Of a DNA stretch of 64,000 bases, positions 47,000 through 58,500 are shown piece by piece. Under the pieces are notes generated by a model. The model had not been told where the DNA came from. It saw only the letters and a program-made list of their open reading frames with translations, and did not search any database. The stretch is taken from assembly GCA_024138015.1 (NCBI GenBank), contig JAMXBB010000010.1, positions 76,071,541 through 76,135,540 on the forward strand, read 5' to 3'. Numbering within the stretch: the first letter of the stretch is position 1; each line of letters opens with the position of its first letter. The translations under genes were made by a program, and so were the position numbers. This stretch comes from Lumnitzera littorea (Eukaryota; Streptophyta; Magnoliopsida; Myrtales; Combretaceae).

Positions 47000-48350
47000 A
47001 TTATTGGTCCAAAGTGTAGATCCTCGAAATGCTGTTCTTTGATACTCACAAACCCAATAGCTTGGTCTACAGTTCTGATAACAGTGCATGTCTCCTCGAA
47101 AGAGCATTTGCAACTACATTGCTCTTTCCCTATTTGTACTTAATTACAAAATTGAATCTCTCAAGGAATTTAACCTATTTCACCTGCCACTTCAACAACT
47201 TAGTTTGACTTTAGAGGTACCTTAGTGATTCATGGTCAATATATATGACAAATTCTCTCGATAGTAAATAATGTTGCCATACTTGCATTGCTTAGATCGG
47301 TGCCAGAAGTTCCTTGTCATACACAGAGTAGTTTAGCTATGGTCCTTGGAGCTTCTTACTGTGGAAAGCAATTGGTCAGCCTTCCTATATTAAGATAGCG
47401 CCTATTTTAATGCCTGATGCATCACATTCCAACTAAAAAATTTTGTCGAAGTCAGGTAGTACTAACACTAGGGTAAAGGTCAATCTTTCTTTTATGTCGG
47501 CAAAACTCCTCTCCTCCCTTTTTCCCCATCAGAAGTTGGTGTTTTTCTTCGTCAGTTTAGTAAATGGTGCAGTAAGGGTATTGAAATTCCTGATGAATCT
47601 TCTATAAAATGAAGCTAGTCGGTAGAAACTTCTTATGTCGGCATAAGTAATAGGAGTTGGTCACTCGACAATTGCTTTGATCTTCTCATCATCAACTCGC
47701 AAGTCTTCTCCACTAACTATATAACCCAAGAATACTACTTCCTCTTAGCAAAAGCAATATTTCTTTAGATTGCTGAATAATCTCTTAGCACGGAGGATAT
47801 CTAGGACTACTCTGAGATGTTCACAGTGACTTAGCATGTCAGCACTATATACTAGGATGTTGTCAATAAGATGTCTTGGCACATGGTTCATAAGTCTCAT
47901 GAAAGTGCTCGGGGCATTTGACAAGCCGAAGAGCATGACCATCTACTTGTAAAGTCCATGACAAGTCGAACATAGTCTTCTACTTGTCTCCTGGCCTCAT
48001 GTGGATTTGATGATAGTCGGACTTAAAATCAATCTTGCTGAAAATCTTAGCTTTACTCAATTCATCCAACATGTCTTCTAGCCTTAAAATCAAATACCTG
48101 TATTTGATCGTGATTTTGTTTACGGCTTAGTTGTCAACACACATCCGCTAAGTTCCATCCTTCTTCGGCACTAAAAGTATAAGCACAAGGGATGAGACTA
48201 GCCTCTCTCCAACAACTCATTAACTTGACATTGGAGCTCAAAAGTCTGCTTGAGATTAATTCGATAAGCTGGCTTATTTGGCAATGTAGTACTGGGTACT
48301 AAGTCAATGCAATGCTCTATGCCTCGAGTTAGGAGTAACCCCTTAAGTAA
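47000..48350 (-). pseudogene. Reverse transcriptase / RNase H remnant
   Basis: The ORF at 47745-47942 reads F-G-L-S-N-A-P-S-T-F-M, then directly L-I-D-N-I-L-V-Y-S. The conserved segment that normally includes the Y-F-D-D active site is shortened and altered to L-I-D-N. RNase H-like sequence follows at lower coordinates (47200-47600), and the N-terminal palm extends to about 48350. Multiple stops are present. Confidence 0.8.
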
Positions 48351-48529
48351 CTATTTTGGGAATAAGTCAGCATATTCATTTAACAACTTCTTGATTTCCT
48401 AAGGAAGCTTACCCTGCTCCTTCATTTCAAATAGTCGCTTGACTAATGATAAGGTCGGCTCATCAGCATTGATGACCTCTCAAAGCTTAGCTCTACTCAT
48501 CACCAGAGCTTTTTTTGATCCGTGAGCAA

Positions 48530-49000
48530 GTTTTGTTTATAACTTGTGAACTTTTCTCGGCGGCATTGGATTTATCATGATCTTCCGATCATCCTTCTCC
48601 ATATACATATTTCTGTAGCCGTCATGTATAACTCTCCTATCAAACAACCACGGCTTACCTAGTAACACATGGGAAGTATACATAGGTAGTATATTGCAGA
48701 GAATCTAGTTAAAGTAGTTCATAATAGTGATCAACAGTAGTATTTACCGAGTGATATGTAATGCTCCTTTCTTACTCAAACAATGCAACTTGTCTGGCTT
48801 AGGATGTGCAACAGTCGGTAGCTTCAGTTTTGAAACAAGATCGGCCAATGCCACATTGATGCAACTTCCACTATCCATAATGAGAGCATACATCTAGTCA
48901 TTCACCTTGTAGGTGGCATAAAACAAATTCTCTCTCTGCTTTTCCTTTCATGAGGGTTCTACACTCATAGTGCACCAGAAAACCATGAGTAATTGATTTA
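48530..49000 (-). pseudogene. Aspartic protease remnant
   Basis: The minus strand has M-D-S-G-S-C-I-N-V-A at about 48850-48880, which matches the D-S-G-(A/S) active site of retroviral-type proteases, followed by D-K-L-H-C and similar. It lies between the gag and reverse transcriptase regions as expected. Confidence 0.65.
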
Positions 49001-49099
49001 AATCTTCAGGAAACACGTCCTCCTCAACCAATTCTTTCTCAACAGGAACCTCCTCCTCTTTGGGTTCCTCATCTGTACTCTCTACTTCTAGCTACAGGA

Positions 49100-50210
49100 T
49101 GTCTCCCTTAATGACTATCATTTGTTGGTCGGGTACTAAGCAGCCATATGTCCTAACCCCTAGCACTTGAAGCACTTCATCTAGCTGGCCTTCTTGCTAA
49201 ATCCTTGCCCCTTCTCATAATTTTAGGTTAGTACTTCATCATCAGTTCAACCTTTCTACTTGGCTCTTATATCAACCTTCCTTTTCGGTTTAGTACTCAG
49301 GAAAGCTCGATGATTTGCTTGTCTCGGTCAGCTAGTCACCGTTCTGGTCGTTATTCGGCCCTTCTTTGCCTCTCTACTCATTGAGCAATCCTAATAGCTT
49401 TATCCATTGTGTCAAATTGTTGGAGCTCCATAATATCTCGAATGTCTCTTCTCAACCTAGTAACAAATCTTGAGACTATTCGAGCTGGTGGTTCCTCCAC
49501 TTTGCAACGTATCATAAGCATTTGAAAGTTTTGAACATATCAACAGTTCGACCTTCTTGTCTTAGCTCCTGAAGCCAAGTGACAGTATCTTGGAGGTATA
49601 TTTCTAGCACGAATATGTTTCTGAGCACTCTCTTCATCTTGAGCTAAGTGTTAATCTCTTAGTATCCCTCTTATGTTCTCATGGCCTAAAAATTCTTCCA
49701 CCAGATGGCGGCATATCCGAAGAATTCAATAGCAGTAGTTCCTACTTTCTTATAATCCTCATATTATAATAATCAAACATACACTTCACCTTCTCTTCCC
49801 ACTCTAGATACTCATCAACATTCCCAAATTCATTAAAATTCAAAATCTAAAGCTTCACATGGTCGGATGCTTTGGGGACTCGTACACGCTCCTCTTCAAA
49901 ATACTCTTCTTCCTCCTCATCAAGCTCTCTCAAGTCTATCCTTCACCTTACTGGTTCACCAACTCCTCTACCTCAAACTAGTCAAGCTGGGTTATGACCT
50001 CTAACAAGTTGTGTAGCTTATAGAGTGTTTTGCATAGCCTCATTAGTTCGGCAAGATAGCGCATGAATAGGTTGGGTCAGATCTACTAAGAGGTTAGTTA
50101 CCTTGTCGAGCCTCTCATCAATGCTTTTAAGAGTTTCCTAAGATTGACGTTCATGGTGGACAACTCCACTGTCATCACTAGTACAAACATTTATGTTTGG
50201 GTCTATCATT
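49100..50210 (-). pseudogene. Gag remnant with zinc knuckle
   Basis: The start codon at 50210 opens M-I-D-P-N-I-N-V. Downstream come F-N-E-F-G-N-V-D-E-Y-L-E-W-E (about 49780-49840), a retrotransposon gag phrase, and a zinc knuckle starting C-F-K-C with G-L-G-H at about 49135-49180. Many stops and frameshifts are present. Confidence 0.75.
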
Positions 50211-50386
50211 TTTCCTCATAGATTCAAAATTCAAACAAACACTTTAGAAAGTAAACAACTAATAACATAGTAGTCAAATAAATACAGTAAATGGCTTTAT
50301 TTCACATACGCAAAACAAAGTATAACAGAACTTCAAGAAGAACTAACTACATTTTACACAAAACCTTCACTTTAATACAAAGATGC

Positions 50387-51205
50387 TGTGAACCGTGACC
50401 AAGAACAGACAAAGCTGGTTATTAGATGGGTCCAAGCTTATAGAAAGCTCGAAAAGGATTAATGGGAAAAAGGTGTGAAATGGGGTAAAATGAAGAGTGA
50501 AATAGTAAGTAAAACCTACGAACGGTTCTAGAGGATATGACATACCAATGGAACTTCCGAGGACTTACGGTACAATTTGATATGATACACAAATTAGTCT
50601 AATGAGGTTACTTGCCACCTAACCTTGTTTAAGAGAAAGGATAAGAGTGATGTCTAAAGTAAACAAATAATGTTTACGTAAGGAAGAAAGTACTTAAGTG
50701 TATTGAAGGTAATCTGATGATTTACAGCTATGAGTACAAGGGTGTTTATACCCGTAAGTTAGGGCAACTTGTCTAAAAGGGAAAAGATAAAATGGACATT
50801 TTCTAAAGAAGCAATGTACACGATACAAAAGGGTAAAAATAAATATATAAAGAAAACAATCATTAGTGCTACAAATTCTATATATGATATTATACACGTG
50901 ACGATGCTGCATTGGCAAGGTTGTTAAGAGATGTGAACAAAAAGTACGAACATATGTACTTGTCTAAGCAAGGATGGCTTAGTCAGTCTGGACTCTCTCT
51001 CTTTCAGCTTAGCATTAGAGAGTAATCATTAACTCGGCATACCATAGAGTAATGGGCGATCATATGGCATGACATTAAAGGTGACTTGGCAAGGAAGTAC
51101 TTAGCTTCAATAAGGGTCAATTGGAACAGAGGGATTCATCATGCTAACCCCTCTAGTCCTTGGGTTCGGCTGCGAGTTAGAGGTCTTGTAGCTTGATTCC
51201 CATCA
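50387..51205 (-). repeat. 5' LTR of the nested minus-strand element
   Basis: 819 bases, TGTGAACC to CATCA on the plus strand, colinear with 44936-45788. The minus-strand gag start lies about 180 bases away. Confidence 0.85.
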
Positions 51206-52130
51206 TAAACCCTCTAAGGAGTCAAACATCTTAAAGTGTAAGTTCCGAGCTTTAATAGGTTTGATTGTGTTGATGACTAGCTAGACTGGGAGGAGAAGAT
51301 TAAAGAGATATTTGACTTCTACGATTATGAGGACTCGGTACATATTTGGGTAACTAATTTGGAATTTTCTAGTTATGTAGCAATGTGGTAGAATAAATTG
51401 CAAAATTTACATTAGCGAACCCAACATGAAAATCGAACTTTGAATGAGATGAAGAGGGTTATAAGGAGTAGATTTATTCTAGAATACTATTAGTAGGACA
51501 CTTTCCAATGTCTCCAAGAACTTGGATAAAGTGACCAATCAATGGATGAGTATGTCTGAGAATTCTAATCACTAATGATTTGTTGCGATGTTAACGATCC
51601 CAAGGTACGGACAATAGCAAGGTTCATTTATGGACTAAGATCCAAGATTAGTAATGTAGTAGAGGTGCAGAGGCTTAGAAATTTGGATGAGACCATCCAA
51701 GTGGCATAAAGGGTGGAAAGGCAGGGGTGAAATTCGCTTGGCTGAGCATAGAGTAATCAACTTAGCTTATTGAGCAAAACTAATATGATGAGCTGACTTG
51801 GATATGACCAAGCTCAGTACAACTTCAAGGTCAATTGTTGAGGTTAAATGTTAAGCAGACCTAATGAGGCTAAGGTAAGATTAAGGTAAAGGAGCTTAAG
51901 GTTAAGAATGACCAAGGTCAAAGCTTAGGATGGAGGACTTGAGAAATCAAGTGTTTCAAGTGCCTTAGTTTTAGACACGTAGCTAGTCAATGCCAAATAG
52001 ACGTGTGATGACTAATAAGGGTGATACCCTATAGTTCAAAGTAGAGAGTACAAGTGAAGGAGATAAAGATGTAGATGTTAATCACAGTTGGATGAGTTTT
52101 AGGAGGATTATAATGCCTAGCTTTGACTTA
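51206..52130 (+). pseudogene. Gag remnant of the plus-strand Ty3/gypsy element
   Basis: Translation gives L-D-W-E-E-K-I-K-E-I-F (about 51275-51310) and V-A-M-W-W-N-K-L (about 51380-51400), both typical of retrotransposon gag, then E-Y-Y after R-S-R-F. A zinc-knuckle-like C-F-K-C-L with G-H near 51945-52000 follows. Stops and frameshifts occur throughout. Confidence 0.75.
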
Positions 52131-52850
52131 AAATGAGAGAATTTTGCATGGTTGTGTGTCGGTCACTCAGTACCTTTACTATTGATGAAAATGAATAAAG
52201 AGAGAACCTATTTCACATGAATTTCGAATGAATGGCTACCTATGCATTGTTATCATCAATGGAAGAAGTTGTACCAATATGATAGCCTAAGGCATGGTAA
52301 AGGCTCTAAAAGTTGCCGACTTATCCTCACCCTAAGCTCTATAAGATTTACTATGTTAATGAGAAGGGAGGTTTTCCTATTGTCGAGCAAGTCAAATTGC
52401 TAATTAGCAATCACTATTGGTGATAGATATAAGGGCGAGGTGTTATGTAACGTCTTACACATGTGTGCTTCACACGAACTACTAGGTCGACCCTAGCTGT
52501 TTGTTTTGAAAGTGTTACATAATGGATACAAGAACACTTATATGTTCTAAAAGGATAGGAAGAAGATTGTGTTGACTCCTATGATCCTGGGAGAAGTTTA
52601 AGAATCACAAATCAAGGTTTCAAAATCCTTACAAAAGAAGTCCTTAGTGATTTCCTGAGCGCAATTTTCTAAGGATGTTAAGGAAGAGGAGTTTGTACTC
52701 TTATTGGTCAAAAGACTTCTTAAATTGAAGGATGTCAGAGCATTACCTACTAAGGTGTAGACATTGGTCCAAGAATATGCTGACTCGTTTCTTGCTGAGT
52801 TACTAAGAGGTTTACCACCTGTCAAAGGTATAGAGCATTGCATCGACCAT
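52131..52850 (+). pseudogene. Protease region remnant
   Basis: The phrase G-R-S-C-T-N near 52260-52280 could be the altered active-site region of the protease (normally D-S-G-S-x-x-N). The region then leads into the reverse transcriptase. The minus-strand ORF at 52598-52843 is an antisense shadow. Confidence 0.45.
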
Positions 52851-54020
52851 CAACCTAGAGTTGTTCTGCCTAATCAACTTACCTATAGGCTCAACCTTAA
52901 GTAGGCAACTGAGCTGAAGAAACAAGTTGATGAATTGATCAAGCATAGATACGTCCAAGAAAGCATGAGCCCCTATGCTATATCGGCTGTTTTTGTGCCA
53001 CTAAGATGATATGCTCGATGAGTTGTATGGTGCTCAAATATTTGCAAAGGTTTACCTAAAGAGTAGTTACCACCAAATTCGAATGAGACTGAGAGATGAG
53101 TGGAAGACTTCTTTCAAAACAAAAGATGGTTTATTCGAATGATTGGTGATGCCATTTGGTCTTACAAATGCGCCGAACATGTTTATGCAGCTCATAAATC
53201 ATGTTTTAGGATCCTAGCTGGGTAAATGTGTTGTTGTTTACTTTGATGATACTTTGGTATATAATGTTGACCTCATTTCTCATGTCACATACTTAAGATT
53301 TGTATTTGATATCCTTCATACTGAGCAATTGTTTGGCAATATGAAGAAATGCTATTCTATCAGAGAGAGGTAGTATTCCTCAAGTATGTTGTCTTTAGAG
53401 GAGGAATTAGAGTTGATGATAAAAAGATTCAAGCTATTCTTAAATGTCCAACGTTGACCATTGTTGTTGAGGTAAGGAGTTTTCATGGTCTAGCTTTGTT
53501 TTGTCAAAGATTTATTCAAAACTTTAATTCCATAGTTGCCTTAGTGACTGAACTGACCAAGAAGAACTCTGATTTCAAATGGTCTAAGAGAGTTCAAAAA
53601 AGTTTGGATGAGATCAAATTTAAGTTAACTTCTTCCTCAATACTAGTATTGCTTGACTTTAGTAAGGTTTTTGAGCAAGAGTGTGACGCATCTAGAGTTA
53701 ACATTAGAGCTGTTCTTATATAGGAGCACTGACCAATTGCCTATTTCAATGAGAAGCTTAAAGGTACCACACTGAATTACTCAACATATGATAAGGATTT
53801 CTATGCCCTTGTCTAAGCACTTTAGAATTGGAAACATTATCAACTACTGAGAGAGTTCATTATCTACACATACCATGAAACTCTCAAGCATCTTAAGGGA
53901 CTACAAAAACTCTCTCGATGCCATGCTAAGTGGGTTGAGTACCTAAAAACCTTTTGCTATGACATCAAATATAAGAAGGGAAGTGTCAACATCGTAGCTG
54001 ATGCACTTTCTCATTAGCGT
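52851..54020 (+). pseudogene. Reverse transcriptase / RNase H remnant, plus-strand element
   Basis: From about 52900, K-K-Q-V-D-E-L, then Y-H-Q-I-R-M (53070), then V-M-P-F-G-L-T-N-A-P (53150-53180), then V-V-V-Y-F-D-D (about 53230-53250) with the catalytic Y-F-D-D intact. The 124-residue ORF 53349-53723 covers the thumb/connection and the start of RNase H (F-H-G-L-A-L-F-C-Q-R-F). RNase H continues to about 54010 with A-D-A-L-S near the end. Stops at 53138 and elsewhere break the frame. Confidence 0.85.
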
Positions 54021-54129
54021 GTTCTTATAACGACATTGTAAGCTAGAATACTTGGGTTTGGTGCTATACCTAATCAATATGAACATAATTCGTACTTTAG
54101 ACCCTTAGTGGCTAAGTGCAACATTAGAG

Positions 54130-55300
54130 GAATCATGGATAAGTTTTATCTAAGCGAAGGATTTCTAATGAAGGGAAAATAAGTTTATGCATTGAGAAGT
54201 TCTGCTAGGGAATTGCTTATTCAAGAAGCCCATACAGGGGGCTTAGCTAACCATTTTAGCAATAAGAGAATTGTCAAGCTGTTGAAAGAACATTTCTATT
54301 ACCTTAGGATGATGAAGGATGTATACAAGATTCTTAAGTGTTATGAGGTGTAAAAACGAGCTAAAGGAAGAAAGGAGTCGTATAGAGAATATACACCTTT
54401 ACCCATACTTGAATGGTTATAAATTGATATAAGCATGGAATTCATCTTCGTCCTACCCAGAGCACCTTGGAAACATGATTCTATTGTGGTGGTGGTCAAT
54501 CGATTCAATAAAATGAGCCACTTCGTCCCTTGTCACAAAACTAATGATGCTTTATTTGTTGCTAACCTTTTTTTACAAGAGATCGTATGGTTGCATGGTG
54601 TCCCAAGAAGTATTGTGTCGAATCGTGATTCGAACTTTACAAACTTCTTTTGGTGAGCACTATGGAAGAAGTTTGGCACTAAACTCATGATCAGTACTTC
54701 TTACCATCCGTAGACAGACGGCTAGACAAAGGTTATGAGTAGAACATTGGGCAACCTCCTTTAAGCTACTAATGGGAAGAATTTGCGTGTTTGGGATCTA
54801 TGCTTTCCCATATCAAGTTTGCTTACAACCACTCTACTCATAGCTTAATAAGAAGGTCTCCTTTCAAGGTCGTCTACAAACTTAATACGAACTTATAATT
54901 GGACATGATTATGAGCTCGACTTCTTTAGGAAAATGTCAATTAGGTTTACAGCGTGCCGAATAGTTTCAAAGATTGCCTTAGAAGGTTGCCAAGCAATTA
55001 ACTAAGATAGTGGCTTGATAAAGAGAGCAAGGAAACTAAGGTAGGAGGCAAATTATTTACAGCCTTGAAGACCTTATGTGGATTTACCTTAGCAAGAGCA
55101 CTTCCTAACGAAGAGAACAAATAAGTTATCTCTTAGCACGGATGGCCCTTTTAAGTTCCTTTGACACATCATGACAACGTTTATGAGCTAAAACTACTCG
55201 AAGGATACAAAGTGTCTCCAACTTTCATCGCCACCAACCCAGCACCCTATGTGTTGGAAAAATAAGAAGATTAAGATTCGAGTGCAAATCTTCAACAACC
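54130..55300 (+). pseudogene. Integrase remnant, plus-strand element
   Basis: The HHCC zinc region is near 54225-54350 (A-H-T-G-G-L, then K-C-Y-E-V). The catalytic core is at 54435-54656: M-E-F-I near the first Asp position, which is changed (the phrase is usually M-D-F), then V-V-V-V-N-R-F, H-F-V-P-C and I-V-S-N-R-D. A C-terminal D-G-P-F-K phrase near 55140 precedes the 3' LTR. Confidence 0.8.
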
Positions 55301-55309
55301 CTAAGGAGT

Positions 55310-56263
55310 TGATGGAGTGTCGACCTCTGGACCCCTTACTTGAGCTTGCTTCCAAAGCTTACAATCTCTTACAAGAAGGATCCTATCTTCTTAACTTACC
55401 AAAGATGTGCTCTAATACATGGAAGAGCTGTAAAAGAACTCCCTAAGACCCTAGCTTAAACATACTCTGCTTTGCTTGGACTCTTACCCAATCATCAACC
55501 TGTTAAGTGTCGTAGCCAACTTACCAAATGCTAAAGCTTATCTACCAAGTGCCAAAACCTACTAGCTAAGTGCCAAGTGCTAAGGCCAACCTATCGAATG
55601 CCGAGTTAGATGCCCCTATATGCCAAGTTTTCCTTTTCTATCCTACTAAGCTACAGCTTCACCCCATCACCTCAATAGACTTCATTCCAGTACAACAGCA
55701 ACAACCTTAACATAGACCAACCTAGTACATGTGAACCCTATTATCGTATACCACCTGTCTTTTACTTTTCTAACATTTGTACTATATTCCTTCTTATTCT
55801 TTATCAAATTTACCCTTTTTGCTTGAACTAAGAATCTTTTTCTTACATTATCCTTTTATGTAATTTTCCATTATTTTATTGTTACCCTAAAAGACTTATT
55901 ATAAATAGTTCTTTTTACTGTAGTTGCAATTATCTTATATCTTAGAAATTATTGTTAATGAATATTCCTCTTTGTTCTTGTGAGACCCCATTCTTCGAGC
56001 GCATCATCTTACACTCATATCTAATCCTGTCAAGTAACTCGAGATTAGTAGAAAGTAGAACTTAGTATTAGCTTTGTGCATTATATCAAGCGAAGTACTA
56101 AGTCGTGTGTTGTTCCTTAGTGAGTAATATCCGGAGAGCAGCTTTACGGAATCTATTATGTTTGCCAACATATACATTCCCTCTTTCATTGATATCTTGA
56201 AAGACCCATTGTTACTATTTTCGACAGTAATAGCTAGTGACAACTCAGCTCTTAGGCACATCA
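55310..56263 (+). repeat. 3' LTR of the plus-strand Ty3/gypsy element
   Basis: TGATGGAGTG to CACATCA, followed by the duplication CTAAC (56264-56268). Colinear with 43396-44348. Confidence 0.9.
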
Positions 56264-56539
56264 CTAACTAAACTCCTTGCTTGTACTTCCATTACATTAG
56301 ATGATCAATGTTAAATGTAGAGAAGTTTTATGAGTAGTTTGAGAATCCTATGCATTTGCCCTTATCCAAGACTATGATTGCATAAACATGAGAAACTTGT
56401 TAATTTAAGGCCCATCATTATTAGATAGCTGAAAAATCAAACTTTAGAAGAAATAATCCAATAAATGTCAAGATAGAGGTTAATAGGCCTAACAAGTAAC
56501 AATAACCATTTTTCTTCCATCATTGCTCTAATGGTAAAA

Positions 56540-58500
56540 TAGGATGATATTTAGAGGATGCATATTGACTTCATGAGGAAAATAAGTCAACTATTAAAGA
56601 TTGCCTTCCTATTTCTTTAATAGATGACTCCTTTGATGGCTATATGGAGTTAGCTACTCTAACAAGTTAGATCTAAGGTCAAGATACCAACCAAATAAAG
56701 ATGCATCCTATTAAGATTTACAAGATAGCTTTTAAGAATCATGATGGACACTATAAATCCTTAGTTATGCTTTTTGGTTTGACTAATGCTTCCTTTACCT
56801 TTTAAGGTTTAATGAATGCACTTTTTAACAATATTTGAAGAAACTTAGTGCTGATAAATTAACATACAACTGAACTTTAAATGATTATTTGTGTAAATTG
56901 CACATTGTTGTTAAATTACTTAGAAAGGAGAAATTATACCTTAAGAGAGATAAATGTGATTTAGGTAACCCAAGTTAAATATTTGGGTCCTATCATCATT
57001 TAGGAGGGGATGAATGCAAATCCAAGGAAAATTGAGGTAATTGTAAAGTTGTTGATACCTACGAATGTGTAGCAACTGAGAGGATAGGCTAGGCTAGTTA
57101 TTATCTTTAGTTCACTAAGGCTTATGATATGTTGACTAAGCCCTTTACTCAAATGTTGAAAAAGAACTAACTTCATTAAAGTAAGGAAGCTATGAACATT
57201 AATAACAAATTAAAAGAGGTATTAACTTGTTCTCCTATTTGGAGACTACTTGACTATTATAGACCCTTTGTGATGGATACATATGTTAGCTACCAAGGTG
57301 TCAAGTCATGTACTTATACAAGATAAGCTAATAGCTTATCTAACTAAGACTTTTTCATAGAGATAAACAATCTCCCTATTTATGAGAAAAAAAAAATTGG
57401 TTTTGGTATAGACAATAAACAAGTGGAGACACTCAATGGTTAGGAGACAATTCATCATTAAAATTAACCACAAAAAATAATATACTAATAAAACAATGCC
57501 TCATTAGGTTACTTGGTTTGTATCATGAGATACACAAAAGAATGGATAGGATAACATGACTATTGATACTTTATCTAAGTAGATTATGGTAGGTTGAGAA
57601 TACTAAACATCTTTAGTGCTATTACACCTAAGTTTTTTTTTTTCTTTTCTTGTTCTTTTTTCTTTTTTAAAGATAAGAACTAAGTGGTAAGAAAGGTTGC
57701 TGCTAAGCTATCATTAATGAATCAAAAGTTCAAAAATTTTAGGGATATTTCTCTTAAAAGCAGGGTACACAGAAGGAAAAGGCATGTAGTTGTTGCCTAA
57801 ACGGAGAGTTAAAGGAAAAATTACTCCAATTATATCATGATGGAGTACTTGGAGGTCATTTATGAGTATATGCTACTTATAAAAGGATTGGCATAGTGTT
57901 TTACATGCCTCGATTAGAAGGAGATGTATGAGAATGTGTGAGGATTTATTATGTTTGTCAACATCATAATTTTGAAGACATAGGTATCCTAGATTTATTG
58001 CAACCACCTATCATACTCGAAGTTTGTTGGACAACTATGAGTATGGACTTCATAAGGACCCCTAAGTCATACGGAAAAGAGATGGTATGGTGGTTATACA
58101 TTCATTCTATGGCATTAAAACACCCATATACAATCTTATAGGTGGCTTAATATACTTAGACCATGTTTGTAAATTAAATGGACTTCTAAACACTATTACA
58201 AATGGCATCTATCTGCTATTTATTGGTTCAATTTGGAAGGAATTCTTTAAATTATAGGAGTTAGAGTTGAAATGTCCATTGCTTACTATCAATAAATTGA
58301 TGAACAAATTGATAGTTAATAAGTGCTCCAAAGCCTACTTGAGATGCATGACAAGTGACAACCAATGAGATAGTGTCGACCGTGATCCTTAGCAAAGGGA
58401 TAGTATAACACTAGCTACTACTTTAGTACCTATAATACCCTTTCAAGCTTTGTATGGTACCCTCCACCTCTCTATTAGCTCATTTACCCAACATCATGGG
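56540..58500 (+). pseudogene. LTR-less Ty3/gypsy pol remnant of a different lineage
   Basis: The reverse transcriptase part (about 56690-57080) has F-G-L-T-N-A-S-F-T-F, then V-K-Y-L-G-P-I-I, then P-R-K-I-E-V. The integrase zinc region and core start (57840-58140) have G-G-H-L, then C-V-R-I-Y-Y-V-C-Q-H-H, then S-M-D-F-I-R-T-P-K-S-Y-G-K-E. The phrase P-F-Q-A-L-Y-G (about 58440-58460) marks the integrase C-terminal part. The Y-F-D-D segment is lost. The phrasing (P-K-S-x-G-K) differs from the two elements to the left. No LTRs, PBS or duplications were found. Confidence 0.75.

Larger units (their letters stand above)
44936..51205 (-). mobile_element. Nested minus-strand Ty3/gypsy element
   Basis: Direct repeats at 44936-45788 and 50387-51205 begin TG(C/T)GAACC and end CATCA. 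On the minus strand the right repeat is the 5' LTR. Between them the minus strand reads gag (start 50210), zinc knuckle, protease, reverse transcriptase, RNase H, integrase and a GPF-type C-terminal region in order. A purine tract AAAGGGAA precedes the minus-strand 3' LTR. The flanks, GCTAT and TAAAC, do not match, so the target-site duplication has mutated. The element is inserted in the gag region of the plus-strand element. The PBS next to the 5' LTR is not recognised. Confidence 0.85.
43396..56263 (+). mobile_element. Ty3/gypsy retrotransposon, plus strand, TSD CTAAC, with a nested element
   Basis: The LTRs (43396-44348, 953 bases; 55310-56263, 954 bases) start TGATGGAG and end with ATCA. 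Perfect duplications CTAAC lie at 43391-43395 and 56264-56268. An iMet-type PBS follows the 5' LTR. The interior reads gag, protease region, reverse transcriptase, RNase H and integrase in order, all broken by stops. It is split at 44936-51205 by a minus-strand element. Integrase after reverse transcriptase places it in Ty3/gypsy. Without the insert it is about 6.6 kb. Confidence 0.9.

Noticed and set aside
43396..56263. Intact active retrotransposon
   Set aside because: LTRs and target duplications are complete, but all coding domains carry stops or frameshifts and the interior is split by another element.
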